From: Heliocidaris erythrogramma
Lineage: Eukaryota; Echinodermata; Echinoidea; Camarodonta; Echinometridae
Assembly (NCBI GenBank): GCA_025617745.1
Contig: CM046854.1
Span: 56,446,258-56,510,257 of the forward strand
Length of the DNA: 64,000 nucleotides
Reading direction: 5' to 3'
In this document: positions 10,298 to 21,270 of the stretch, one piece after another
How positions within the stretch are numbered: the first letter of the stretch is position 1
Layout of the letters: each line of letters opens with the position of its first letter
The notes under the pieces: model-generated
Seen by the model: the letters and a program-made list of their open reading frames with translations, nothing else
Databases searched by the model: none
Told to the model about the DNA's origin: nothing
Made by a program: the position numbers and the translations under genes

Positions 10298-12483
10298 GAG
10301 TTTTTCTTCCCTCCCTTCCACTAATCTCACTTATAAGGGCGTCAGCCCAGTGAGTGTGTTGGAGACCTCTGTGTTTCGCTCGCCTACCAGCGAGTCAAAC
10401 ACGATGGTCAGGGGAGGTAAGGGCGTCAGTCTGTCGGCTCGCTCTGGTATTTTTGTACCGGGAGCGTCGAGCAAGACAGGCTTTATAGGTAAGTTAGGTG
10501 TTCATAAGTCTTCGGACCGAACACCCGTCATTAGCAATTCTAGCTCCCTCCAACTCACGACCACCGCGTCTGCAGTTGGGGGGCGGTAGCTAGTATTACC
10601 GGGTCCTCTCGACCCCCGACCACCGTCGGGAGCCTGGAGGGGGCATTAACTGGTAAGACTGCTAAGCGGTCAGCTAATGATGTTACTGGGTCTTGTCGAC
10701 CCCCGACCACCGTTGGGGTGCCTAGCGAGATTTCACCCAGTGTTACTGGCTTCCCCCGACATCCGACCACCGTCGGTGTGTCTGGGGGAATTACAGCCGG
10801 TAACGCAAATCCGCATCCCGCTAAGAAGACCTCCTCCTCGAGCAGGTTCTCGCAGCGGAAGACTGCTGGTTCCCGCCAGCCACTGACCAACGTCAGTGCT
10901 CCGGGTGCTATTTCCAGCAGTGCTGCAATGCAGCAGCCCGTCCACCCCCCGGCAGTCAATGCGAATCGGGGCTCTGGTCGGGGAAGCACAGTCCCTAGAG
11001 TTGCGGCCGAATTGCTTCTCCCCACTGGGGAGCCCGGCCCGGACAATTTGGTTGCTTCTAAACGGCCTTCTATTACGGTGGCTCACACCCCCGCTAAGAA
11101 GCTTAAAGCCAAGAAGGGTAAATCCAAGGATAAACCCAAGTCGGGTAAGAAGGCTCAGCCCTCTCTTCCCCCGACTCTCAATCTGAGTTGCTCAGATTAA
11201 TGAGACTCTTTGCTGAGCAGCATGGTTGGGATACTAATCCCCCGACGCTGCCGGCTACTGAGACGGGTTCTCCCCAGTCAGTTGTCACTGTGATGGAGGA
11301 TGTTCCCGAGTCGGACCCCGGTGTTTTCCCGGTCTCCGATATTCATGAGAACCTGGGACAATTTTGTCCGAATGCGGTATCTCGACCTACTCCTCCCGTG
11401 CCTGCGGCTCTCGGAGCCCCGCCGGGGGAGGAGTCTGTCACTGGTCCGTGGGCATATCCACCCCCATGGGATTTTTTCCACCGGACTACTTCTCCCGAAT
11501 TTGATTCTGTCTCGCAGATTTCTACCCCGTCTGTTTCAGAATCTCAGGCCGGCTACGACCCCCAGCCTTGTCGGGCTATGGCGGCAGACGCCAAGGCCCT
11601 GTTAGAGAAGTATATGCCAGAAATTTTTCCCCAAGTCCAGTCGGACAGTGATCAGCCATCGCTGTTATTCAGACAGCATGGCCCGTCTCCTGGTATTCCT
11701 CTTACAGAGGACTTCAAACAGGAGTATGGGGATAGGGAGGCACTCGCCGATGCGGGTCGGGCTACCCGACGTCCCTTTGGTAGTGCCTTCTGTTTCTATC
11801 GGGATGATACCCAGGGCTTCTTTTCAGCCAAGGGTTTATCCCAGGAAATTATGGGTATGGGACAACGTTTGAATATCAATTTCAAGTCTCAGTCCTATAG
11901 ATCCGCCGAGAAGCCCCTAGTGAACTTTGAAACCAAAGTCAGGTCGGGCTTAAGGCTTTCGGCGTACCTGGGTTCACTGTTACGCCTTCGGGCCATTTAA
12001 GTTGAACTGAATTTGACCGAGGGGGACTCCAATTTGTTGGATGAACTCCTGCTTTTGTTAGCTGGACTTCAGTGGTCTCAGCTCTCATCAGCGGCGATTG
12101 ACATTATGCATCAACGCCGCAAGTTGGCGCTCTCCACACTGGGAGTGCTAGAGAAAGACATCCCGCCTCTCTTGCGGGGTATCCCTTCCTCTCATCCCAA
12201 ACTCTTTGGGGGCCAGTTTAACGAGGTCTTCCTCAAAGAGATAGAGGGTCGCAAACAGGCAAAGGAGATGGCCAGACAATTCTTGCCCACTCAGCCTGCT
12301 CGGTCCTTTCCGAAGTCTAAGTCGGTCTCGACAGGCGCTAACCGCTCAAATCGTCGAGTGACTGTGACTATCCCTCGGGTTGAGACCCCTACCCTGGGCA
12401 ACCGTGGTAGAGGCTCGGCGAGAGGAAGAGGGGGGCGTAAGACCGCCGCCAAGGGCCCGGTCAGGCCCAAGTCGGCCTTTTGA
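10298..12483 (+). pseudogene. gag: DIRS-b gag fragment
   Basis: Truncated at the N-terminus: it begins within the Ser/Thr-rich region, YKGVSPVSVLETSV. It lacks the 17-bp duplication and the T deletion that break DIRS-a gag. It has its own faults: a missing G near 10580 ('ggggggcgg'), a C-run deletion near 11171, and a substitution at about 11997 making an in-frame TAA in 'ctrcgggcc atttaa' context. The RG-rich C-terminus and stop match DIRS-a. The two copies broke independently, so each can be used to recognise faults in the other. Confidence 0.8.
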
Positions 12484-13213
12484 TACCTTACCCCGAGTGC
12501 TTGTGGACAGTGTAGGCGGGCGGCTCCGGAGATTCCTCCCAGTTTGGGAGGCAATCTCCGGCGACGGCTTTTACATAGATCTGATAAAGCCGATTCCAAA
12601 CGGCGCCATCAGAATCCGCCCGCCTCCAATGTCCGCCCTTTTCCAGCAGCACATCTCCTCAGAGATCGCCACGCTGCTGGGAAAGGGCGCTGTAGAAAGG
12701 GTGAGAGATCATCCTCATCTCTGTCTCTCCCCAATTTTTGTCATTCCCAAGCGCTCGGGAAGTTTACGTATGATTCTAAACATGAAAAGAATCAACAGGT
12801 TTATACCTCCAGTGCATTTTCGCATGGAGACCTTGAGATCGAGGGAGATCGCAAGGTCTCCATGCGACTAGGTATGGTTAGTCATGTACTTTCACATTCC
12901 CATTCACTCTCTGTCGAGAAATTTGCTGGGATTCGCGTTCCTGGGCGAAACGTTTCGATTTCGTGCCCTACCCTTCGGGCTGTGGCCGGCCCCTTGAGTC
13001 TTTACCTGAATAGTGTCGGCCCTGGCCGCGTTTCTACGGAATCGCGGCCTCCGATTATTCGTCTATCTAGACGATTGGCTCCTAGTTGCAAACTCAGAGT
13101 CCCTCCTGTTGGATCAGTTATGCCTTTTACTGCGACTAACGCAAGACTTAGGCTTTCTGATAAACTGGGAAAAATCGGAATTATCTCCCACACGTACCCC
13201 GGTGTACTTTGGT
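12484..13213 (+). pseudogene. DIRS-b reverse transcriptase remnant
   Basis: Contains the RT N-terminus (GAIRIRPPPMSALFQQHISS), a rearranged centre at 12836-12885 that destroys the first catalytic block, and the YLDDWLL/FLINWEKSEL block at about 13050-13190. It then joins directly to the methyltransferase-like C-terminal region through the 893-bp deletion. RNase H is absent. Not functional. Confidence 0.85.
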
Positions 13214-14486
13214 ACGCTTTTCCCCCCATTCCTCTGATCCCTCAGGTCTTGAGGAAGGTCAAGGTGGACGGGGCTGGGCTCTTGTTGATAGCCCCACTTT
13301 GGCCAGCGAGATATTGGTTTCCAGACCTGCTGAGTCTCCTGGCCGGCCAGCCGTTTCCCCTTCCTCTCAGGGAGGATTTGATAATTCAACCCCTCTCGGG
13401 GATTGTTCATCAACGCCCAGCGGTCCTCCACTTGACTGCCTGGCCGTTGTTGGGGAAGACGCCAGAAACTCGGGGCTCTCCGAGAGGGCCTCCCAGTTTG
13501 TAATGAGAAGCCGTAGAGACTCCACTAGAGATCTCTACAACTCTCATCTAGGGGCCTTCTTTTCTTGGTGCGAGAATAAGGGTGTCTCACCACGTGAAGC
13601 CCCTATTGGTGTTATTGCCAATTTTTTGATCTCCCTTTTCGATAAGGGTAGATCGATTTCAACCATACGTGGCTATCGTTCGGCTATTGCCGCCGTCCAC
13701 GTTGGTTTTGCTGATGGTTCGGGAGTCTCCAACTCCCCTCTTTTGGCTAGGTTGACTCGCTCCTTCTTCTTGCAGCGTCCATCAACTCGTAGCCTGACTC
13801 CTTCTTGGAGTCTACCCAACGTCCTTGATGTGCTTGCGAAGCCACCTTTTGAACCTTTGGGTAAAGCGTCCCTTCACCAATTAATGGTCAAGACGCTGTT
13901 TTTAGTTGCTATTGCTTCTGCACAGAGGAGGAGTACTCTTCATGCTCTGTGTATCACACCGGGTCACATCCGTTGGGAGAACCATGGTGTGCGACTTATA
14001 CCCAAGCCCTCCTTTATTGCCAAAAATCAGACTGCTTCCTCTGGACCAGTTGAGATTTTTCTTAGACCGCTGTCGGACCATTCCTCGGTGCAGGAGGATA
14101 AGGTCTGGTGTCCGGTGAGGGCCTTGAAATGGTATTTAGATAGGACTAAGACTCTTCGTAAGAGTGATCAGCTTTTTGTCATCACTCGAGAGCCCTTTTC
14201 CCCCGCTTCCAGAGAATCCATTTCTAGATGGATAGTCGAAGCGATCCAGGCAGCTGGGCCGGAGACCCTATTGAGTGATGGGAAGCCCCGTGCTCACGAT
14301 ACCAGGGGCATCAGTGCCTCTTGGCCTCTTCTCCAAGGGGTGCCCCTAGTGGACATTATGAGGGCAGCCTACTGGCGCTCCTCCACGTCCTTCACATCTT
14401 TTTATTTAAAAGATGTTCTGTCAGTTGAAGAGTCTTTTTCTAACAAGACGTTGCAAGCTGCAACGTCATCCTTGGGTTCCTGTTGA
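13210..14486 (+). CDS. DIRS-b tyrosine recombinase
   Basis: The open frame from the deletion junction to the stop at 14484-14486 retains the complete recombinase: GRSISTIRGYRSAI in the core-binding half, AQRRSTLHAL, AHDTRGISASW, AYWRSS and SFYLKDV. It differs from DIRS-a by scattered substitutions and one extra codon near the C-terminus (VLSVEES against VLSEES). Whether it is translated is doubtful, because the element lacks its left end and the original overlap context. Its intact frame beside a ruined RT may reflect relaxed decay or possible selection on the recombinase. Confidence 0.82.
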
Positions 14487-14529
14487 CCTTCCTCTTGGGA
14501 CATGCCCCCCATTTGAATCTGTGCTGGTC

Positions 14530-14617
14530 TTGCAAATAGGTAGGTACATTGATTTATTGTAGTAAATCAGTAAAATCAGAACTGATTTTATTATTTGCTA
14601 GATAAATCTATGTACCT
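14530..14617 (+). repeat. DIRS-b internal complementary region
   Basis: Matches 8606-8700, with the end shortened: after 'tatgtacct' it jumps directly to 'agcaacatg', a loss of about 37 bp between short 'cct' matches. The junction 'gtagtaaatcagtaaaatc' is kept. Confidence 0.85.
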
Positions 14618-14651
14618 AGCAACATGTCAAAGTTTGTCTGAGGCTGCTCGT

Positions 14652-14832
14652 AAAGAGGAGGATTGTGTGCGCGCGTCATGCGTACGTGCACAGAGGAAGG
14701 CGTGATCCTAGGGGGGGTATATGCACTGTCGTGACTTTAATTACTCGAATGGCTTGCGTAGTCGGAAGACTAGCAAATAGGTAGGTACATAGATTTATCT
14801 AGCAAATAATAAAATCAGTTCTGATTTTACTG
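14652..14832 (-). repeat. DIRS-b right inverted terminal repeat
   Basis: Nearly identical to 8764-8943 of DIRS-a, ending 'ctgattttactg' before unrelated flank 'ttttgattcata'. The different flanks of the two copies fix the right boundary near this position. Confidence 0.88.
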
Positions 14833-15138
14833 TTTTGATTCATAATATCTAAATTTCTATTTAATTCCCGAGTTTAAACATGAATTTATTGCCTTGGACA
14901 GAGTACATGTATTTGAAGAAGAAGACATTTAAAAAAAAATTGAAGATGCATATATATATATATATATATATATCCACTGACATGCTGATAGAATAATCCT
15001 GGCCCTAATAGTCAAGGGGAGTGACATAATAATATAGGCTACAGAAATATATTTGCATTAAACAGTCAGGTTACCTTGAAGGAACAGAAATAAAACTAAT
15101 GCTTATGTTTGCCCCATTCTGGCATTTCCTCCATACAG
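14833..15138 (+). other. Probable intron upstream of the death-domain exon
   Basis: Non-coding AT-rich sequence with an (AT)n microsatellite at about 14948-14972. It ends in a pyrimidine-rich tract and 'ccatacag', a good 3' splice site for the exon starting at 15139. No upstream exon was recognised in the window, so if the gene is real the intron probably includes DIRS-b and more. Confidence 0.5.
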
Positions 15139-15538
15139 GCATAATCTTGAAATAGAGAGGAAACTAAATGAGCTTGCCCAATATGTACCCGATGGGGAAT
15201 ATACCACATTGTGCACTGAATTGGATATTAGCTACAACGAATCCCAGCGCGTCCTGAAAGAGTGCCAGACAGACCACCGTAGAGCTATAAGGGCTTGTCT
15301 GTCTAATTGGAGGAACAGAACTGGGGGTACTCTAGATGATCTGAAGGAAAAACTCGAGAAGGCAAAGCTCCTAGGTATGGTTAGTCATTTACAAGAACAT
15401 CCAAGTTCATCATCAACCCACGAGACTGACAGCCCACGAGACCAACCGCGCAAGAGACCGGCAGCCCAAGAGCCTGATGGCCCACGAGACAGGAAATTTA
15501 AAAAAGGAAAAAAGAGTAAAGGAAAAGGGAATACATAA
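15139..15538 (+). CDS. Terminal exon of a death-domain-like protein
   Basis: After the splice site 'ccatacag' the frame is open from 15140 (HNLEIERKLNELAQYV) to TAA at 15536-15538, 132 codons. The segment ELAQYVP..LCTELDIS..SQRVLKE...RAIRACLSNWRN..GGTLDDLKEKLEKAKLLGMV resembles the C-terminal four helices of a death-fold domain: helix 2-3 hydrophobics, the 'ML..W' style Leu-Ser-Asn-Trp, and a final 'L..kL' helix. Such domains mediate homotypic binding in apoptosis and immune signalling. A charged Ser/Pro tail ends in a Lys-rich stretch (FKKGKKSKGKGN). The first half of the domain would be in an upstream exon not found here. The domain assignment is from pattern memory and moderately secure; the gene identity is unknown. 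Confidence 0.62.
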
Positions 15539-17286
15539 AATGGATGGAATGGAAATTACAGGAGCATAACATAGATGTGAATGAGAAAACCAAAAAGAAA
15601 AGAAAGGGGAAATTATCAAGAAAAAGACAAACAGAAGAGAAAAGGAGAAATACAAAGAGAAGAATGGAAGGATAAGATGAAGGAATAGGGAAGAAGGAAA
15701 GAAACAAACAAAGATGATGATAGATAAATAAAAAGACATACATGAGGAAAGAGAGAAGAGACAAGGAAAAAAGGTGGAAAAATAGATAAATTCAAAGGGA
15801 AAGATAAAAATCAAGACAGTTTTGGTCTGTTGCGTGGACTGTATCTGGTATTTGTAAGAAAATGAATATTAATACAGGGCATGGCAAATGTAGAAGTAAG
15901 GCAATATATGCAACCTATAATTTGTGCTACAAGGTCCTGGCTGGAAATGCCAAAAGGACTGGCCAAATAAGAATTAATCCTGAAGCATTTAGATAGATAA
16001 AAGAGGAGAGATCTCATGTTTATGAAACAAAATGGACTGAAGTGAATCATATTTTTATTTTGTTGGTTTTTTTTGCATTTCAATATAGATAAAAATTTGA
16101 TTGTGTCAACTGAAATCTGGTACATAGAATGAATCACGTCTCCACTTCAATTTCTTTTTTAGCCACTGAGAATTAAATCCAATACTGAAAGATCTCCAAC
16201 TTTGTTTTCCAAATAACTCTGGATGATTTAAAGGGAGACTTTGTTGAACTACAATGTACATACAGGCTCATTTCAAAATCTGAAACAGTAAAGACTAGTT
16301 TAATGAAATGTACCATATAGGATTTACTGTGGATGATTATTGGATGATAATCTTACTCCTTTTTATCTCAATTGTTTATTTATTCATAATCTAGTCTGTA
16401 GGGGCAGCGTGAATATGGCAATGTTTGTATGTATCTCACAACCCAGAATGTAGTTATATATAAATATATGGATTGTGAGAGAATCGGTTGTTAGTCTGCG
16501 TAGCTATAGTGGCTTGAGCAGCAATATATGCAATTTAATGTAATGTCATTGATTTCATTATTTCATTGATAATGTACTTTCAAGTTCTGAATATGCATAC
16601 AAATTTTTATGTATTTGATTGATAAAAAAAGAATTTGAATTCACCTATTTGCGTGGCAAGTTCAGCAGAACAATCCAAATTTAATAATTACGTTTATGCT
16701 TCTGAATACACCTGTACATATGTCCAATGCTGTTTCTTTGATCAATATGGTTTTAATATCAAGAATACCGATTTGCTTAATGTCATCTTGCCTCAACCCT
16801 AATTTAGTAAATTCTTCACTATTTTACTTCATATTTGTATAATACTTATAATAAGTATAATACAATTCATGTACCTTGGATTCTTTGGTTTCATAATCTC
16901 AGTAATTATCGTTTATCAGTACTCATTTTTCTATGTTTGATGTACATATGGTCATATCTTTCTATGTTTTTGTTTTTACCAGGAATGAGATATTAAGAAA
17001 TAATGTATATCTCTTTTTAATTTATGTATAGACATATAATATTTTGTGCCGGTGAGTGTTCGAATGTATACATTAGCTGAATACAGAACTGGACTTTGCT
17101 ATGCTAATCTAACACAGTCGTGTTTGTAATATTTTTGTACAGGATTTGTAAACAAACAGTGTCAGTTTTGTTTCTTTTCATTATGTGTGTCATGACATTG
17201 ATACATTTGTAATTTTTGTAGCCAAATCATCAACTCTAAAAATTGCACATTTTCATGAAAACTGACCAAACAGCTAACCATTAAAC
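15539..17286 (+). other. Probable 3' untranslated region and intergenic DNA
   Basis: Purine-rich (AGAA/GGAA) sequence at 15540-15800 follows the stop codon, then AT-rich DNA. The transcript end cannot be fixed from sequence. No second gene is evident. Confidence 0.45.
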
Positions 17287-17397
17287 CCCTTCCGTTGATT
17301 CTTTTAAGAAGTCCCTTAAAGCCCACTTGTTTTAGAAAACCGTCTTACTTTTTTTGTTGATGTATGTTTCATCGTCATGTAATGCTATGTGTATATA
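17287..17397 (+). pseudogene. LINE 3' end, first part (split by Tc1-like insertion)
   Basis: A short frame reads SVDSFKKSLKAHLF then stop, the usual C-terminal tail of LINE endonuclease/RT proteins (FKxxLKxxLF). A 3' UTR follows, and its remainder continues after the transposon at 18213 and ends in an (ATT)n tail. Upstream stops show that only the last few codons survive as readable sequence. Confidence 0.6.
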
Positions 17398-18212
17398 CAC
17401 TAAAGGAAAAAAGAAACTTATAAAAGTTCAAGAGATCACCAAATTAAATTCTCTGCATGGAAATGTACCAAATTTGGATATAATGTTGATTCAATGCATG
17501 GCTTTAAATGACAGTCAATAACAAAAAGTTTTCTTCAATGCCACAAAAGAAATGTGCACTGAAGCAAAGGACTCTCTAATCCCCAAGTCACAAAGACAAA
17601 CTGCAGCCTTGTACACCATATGCATGTCAATGAATGAAACAAAAGAATTTCAAAAGGGATTTGCACCCCTCGAGCAAGAGGATATTGATGTTCTGCCATG
17701 GTGCGCCCGTTCACCAGACCTTTCCCCAATTGAACATCTCTGGGAAGAGCTTGGTCGACGTGTGTCAAGGCGTGACAATCAACCCATCAATAGGGAGACG
17801 CTCATTGCAGCACTGCAAGAGGAATGGAACAATGTTCCCCAGGCTACCATCGCGAATCTGATCGGAAGCATGCGAAGACAGTGTACAGCTTGCCAGCAAG
17901 CTAGAGGTGGACATACTGGCTATTAATCTGTTTGGATATGAACTTGCAAATCCCTTTTGAAATTCTTTTGTTTCATTCATTGACATGCATATGGTGTACA
18001 AGGCTGCAGTTTGTCTTTGTGACTTGGTGATTAGAGAGTCCTTTGCTTCAGTGCACATTTCTTTTGTGGCATTGAAGAAAACTTTTTGTTATTGACTGTC
18101 ATTTAAAGCCATGCATTGAATCAACATTATATCCAAATTTGGTACATTTCCATGCAGAGAATTTAATTTGGTGATCTCTTGAACTTTTATAAGTTTCTTT
18201 TTTCCTTTAGTG
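17398..18212 (+). mobile_element. Tc1/mariner-type element with 268-bp inverted repeats
   Basis: The element starts 'cactaaaggaaaaaagaaac', ends with its reverse complement, and is flanked by TA (17396-17397 and 18213-18214), the Tc1/mariner target duplication. The arms 17398-17665 and 17945-18212 are nearly perfect inverted copies. Only the 3' end of a transposase gene lies between them. It interrupts a LINE tail. Arms this long usually arise by inverted duplication of one end, so this is a non-autonomous derivative. Confidence 0.9.
17666..17926 (+). pseudogene. Tc1-like transposase C-terminal fragment
   Basis: About 85 residues from DIDVLPWCARSPDLSPIE through HLWEELGRRV to GGHTGY and a stop. 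'W.ARSPDL.PIEHLW' is the signature around the third catalytic acidic residue (the E of DD34E) of Tc1-family transposases. The two Asp-containing blocks and the DNA-binding domain are missing, so this cannot be an active transposase. Confidence 0.88.
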
Positions 18213-18300
18213 TATTAATGAATTGTGAGCGCTTTGGGCCACTATGGGAAAAGCGCGTTATAAATGCCAGGTATTATTATTATTATTATTATTATTATTG
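18213..18300 (+). repeat. LINE/SINE 3' tail, second part, with (ATT)n
   Basis: 'gagcgctttgggccac' and 'gaaaagcgcgttataaatg' form a stem (gcgcttt/aaagcgc-like), followed by 'ccaggtattattatt'. A hairpin plus a microsatellite tail is typical of the 3' end recognised by many CR1/L2-like reverse transcriptases. It continues the fragment before 17398. Confidence 0.65.
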
Positions 18301-20905
18301 ATCCTGTGTGATGGATATTAGGTAGAGTAAATTTAGTTTTTTTGTGTTACTTATTTACATAATGTATATGTATTTTTCAGAGCAGAGTCTTTTTAAAGCC
18401 AATCCACCAAATATTCTGATATATTAATGTTGCTGGAAACATATATTTAATGTTGATATGTACACTAAATAGTTTCTCTGGAAAGTGGTTTGTGAGTTAA
18501 AAATTGCCTCTAATAATAGAGCAATTTTACAGAGTCCTGTATTTATTGGGAGCCTCCAAGTGAATGAATTTGGACAAGAGTGTTGTTTCTATGTACTGGT
18601 CATGTACATTATTTGCAATGAAAATCTATGACTTTCAAGATGTTGTGTGTTGTCTTATTACTTTCAGTGCTCCATTATTAACTCCAGTTACTCTTGGCTT
18701 TATTCTGTCAAAGATCTATAAATCTGATCTCAAAGACTTTTGAAATATCAACTTTGGCGCAATTTCAATACCTGTTATTTATACCATAGATATCATGTTA
18801 TCAAGTAATACATGTACGTCATTGTGATATGCGCGCCTTTATCATGTTTGTAGATGATGGACTAGGCTACTGAAATTGCCTTATTTTATTTTTTTTTAAA
18901 TCGCTGCGATATTGTTGACAGTGTCAGGGTTATTGTTGCTATTGGGTTTTAGGTTAGTGGGTCAGGGTTAGTAGTCCTTGGTGGGGTCCGCTCTCTATTC
19001 ATAAGAACCGCTATTCATCTAACACGCGTTATGAATAGCGGTCCTTATGAATAGTGGTCCTTATGAATGGAGGTCTTTATGAATAGCGAGGTAATTTGGC
19101 TATGGTTTGCTCGCTGTTCATACAAAACCGCAATTCATGTAGTCACGCGTTATGGATAGCATTCCTTATGACTAGCAAGGATACCCCGTGTTTGGTTCAG
19201 GGTTAGAGTTGGGATTTCTGTTATTGTAGGGTATATTGACCCATTGCTGGAGCATGTATCCTTAATTTCACTCCCCAATTTCACTCCCCAAGGCTATTCA
19301 TATTGAGCCTTGAGACCCACATTAATACAGGGCTCATACAATTGACAAATATGTGGATGATTTACTTGTGGCTCCTGTAGATGCTCCTTTGTCATCATAT
19401 CCTTTGTCATCATATCCCTGTATTTTCCTCAGTAATCTTTTGTTTGCATGTCAGAGTTCGAAGCATTTCTAGACTTTTTTGTGAAGGGGGGGGGGGGGGG
19501 GGGTCAACAAGAAGTGTAAATTATTTTGCCCACTCATTCTTTAGAAGACTATTTTTTCCATTTGAATCCCCCTCCCCCTATCAAGACAGTACTCTGATAT
19601 GAGTAGAAATCACTGATTGTTTGGTATTAATGAGGAGGGCCTATAATGTATGTTTATATGTATGAGCCTGAACAGTTATATGTACATGTATACCAACAAA
19701 TTTGCAGTTGGTACCTAGTATCTTTTAGAAACTTATTGAAATGATTGAAACGAATTTGAAATACTTGTATGTATTCTTATTATAAGCAATGTACATGTAA
19801 ATATTGAGTATAGATATTATGTGAATTTCATACTGAATAAACGGCAAATACAGTTGAAAAACTGATTTTAATCTATCTTTCTTTCACCTTGAATTTCAGA
19901 GATGTATTGGTGTACTACTGTATACACTTTTATTTTCCATTCTGCTCTTAACAATCTTGCTCTACTCAGAAACATCTGTCTCATTAGTCTTCTTTTTCCC
20001 CCCGATCTCTTTCACTTTTTCTCTCAGATTTGTTTCTCTATCTCTAGCTCTCTTTCTCTCTCCTTGTCTCTTTTTCTCTCTCTCTTTCTCCCTGTCTCTT
20101 TTCTCTGTTTCTCTTTCTCTCTCCCTGTCTCCTTTTCTCCTTTTCTCTATCTCTCTTTCTCTCTCCCTGTCTCTTTAACTCGTAGTCTCTCCTTCCCTGC
20201 CTCTCCGTCCCATTCCTCTCACCTGCTCTCACCGTCTTTCTCTCCCTGTTCCCACTGTTAATGTGGAGAGTTATGTGTGATGGAAAAAATATGAAAAATA
20301 AAACTTTTAAAAATTTACCCAGGAAATTTTGAAACTGACCACTGCACATATGCGGTAGAGAAGTTCAAATTTTGTACATTGATAAACGGTTTTCTATTCG
20401 CTCCCTTCTAAAATTGGGAGCAAAATTAACGAAAACCCTTGAGAAATATTGAGATTTCTTTTTATCCTATATTGGGGGTGCAATACTTAGCAAGAGGTAG
20501 ATGAAACATGATACTGAGCAAAGTAACAACAATTATCTCTTTATTTTTGACATTTTCAACCCTTATTAAAAAGCTTTTTTAAAAACTATATACTGGGGGT
20601 ATGAAATTACAAGATTCTGAAAGACAATCATGCGAGGAGCAAAGCGACCGAGCTTTAGAAAATTTTCACATTTTAAACCCTCAAAAACTGTATTCCTAAT
20701 GCATTTACCCTACCGATGGGGGGATAATCCTTAAGGATTGTTGGTTTTCTTTATTTTCCCTCTTTTTTTTTTCTTTCTCTCTTTTGCGTTTTTGCGCCCC
20801 CTCCAAGTGCCGCCCGGGCACATGCCCCCCTCCACCAGATACACCACTGGCTCAGAGCCAAAGTTTACACTCAAAGAGTTTGGCTAACTCGGTTTCACGT
20901 ACCTA
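18301..20905. other. No gene; simple repeats
   Basis: Contains short tandem copies of 'ttatgaatagcggtcc' at about 18995-19090, a run of about 18 G near 19485-19502 and a (TCTC/TTTC)n polypyrimidine tract at about 20000-20245. The long low-complexity frames over that tract are artefacts. No recognisable exon. Confidence 0.6.
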
Positions 20906-21094
20906 CCCTTACAAAAAATGTCCTGTGGTAATACCACAGGACTGTACCACAGCACTATACCACAGAATGTACCACAGGAACGGTCCTGTGGTAACGTCCC
21001 AATTTACCACAGGAATACCACAGGAATGGCTTAATATGTGAAACGGTTACCACAGAAGGGATTAGTATGTGGTATTAGATACCATAGAATTACC

Positions 21095-21270
21095 ACAGAC
21101 TACCACACACCAGTTACCACACAGACTACCACACACCAGTTACCACACAGATTACCACACACCAGTTACCACACAGATTACCACACACCGGTTACCACAC
21201 AGATTACCACACACCAGTTACCACACAGAATTACCACACCGGTTACCACACAGAATTACCACACAGATTA
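21095..21270. repeat. Tandem array of 'accacacaccagttaccac'-type units
   Basis: About six head-to-tail copies of a 23-24-bp unit alternating 'taccacacaccagt' and 'taccacacagatt'. Spacing is regular but no unique spacers exist, so it is a minisatellite, not a CRISPR. Confidence 0.85.

Larger units (their letters stand above)
10298..14832 (+). mobile_element. DIRS-type retrotransposon, truncated and rearranged copy (DIRS-b)
   Basis: This copy is a close relative of DIRS-a in the same orientation. It starts abruptly inside gag ('tttttcttccctccc', equivalent to about 3398 of DIRS-a), so the left inverted repeat and leader are missing. Internal lesions relative to DIRS-a: about 45 bp lost near 11050; about 27 bp lost near 12566; an inversion with filler at 12836-12885; about 893 bp lost at 13207-13213 (RT thumb, RNase H and part of the methyltransferase-like region); about 37 bp lost near 14617. 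The internal complementary region (about 14530-14617) and right inverted repeat (14652-14832) are retained. Confidence 0.92.

Noticed and set aside
19902-20349. Ser/Leu/Phe-rich and Arg/Glu-rich frames
   Set aside because: Both are translations of a (TCTC)n polypyrimidine tract.
21095-21270. CRISPR-like regular repeats
   Set aside because: Units are contiguous with no unique spacers, the repeat word continues outside the array, and the genome is eukaryotic. It is a minisatellite.
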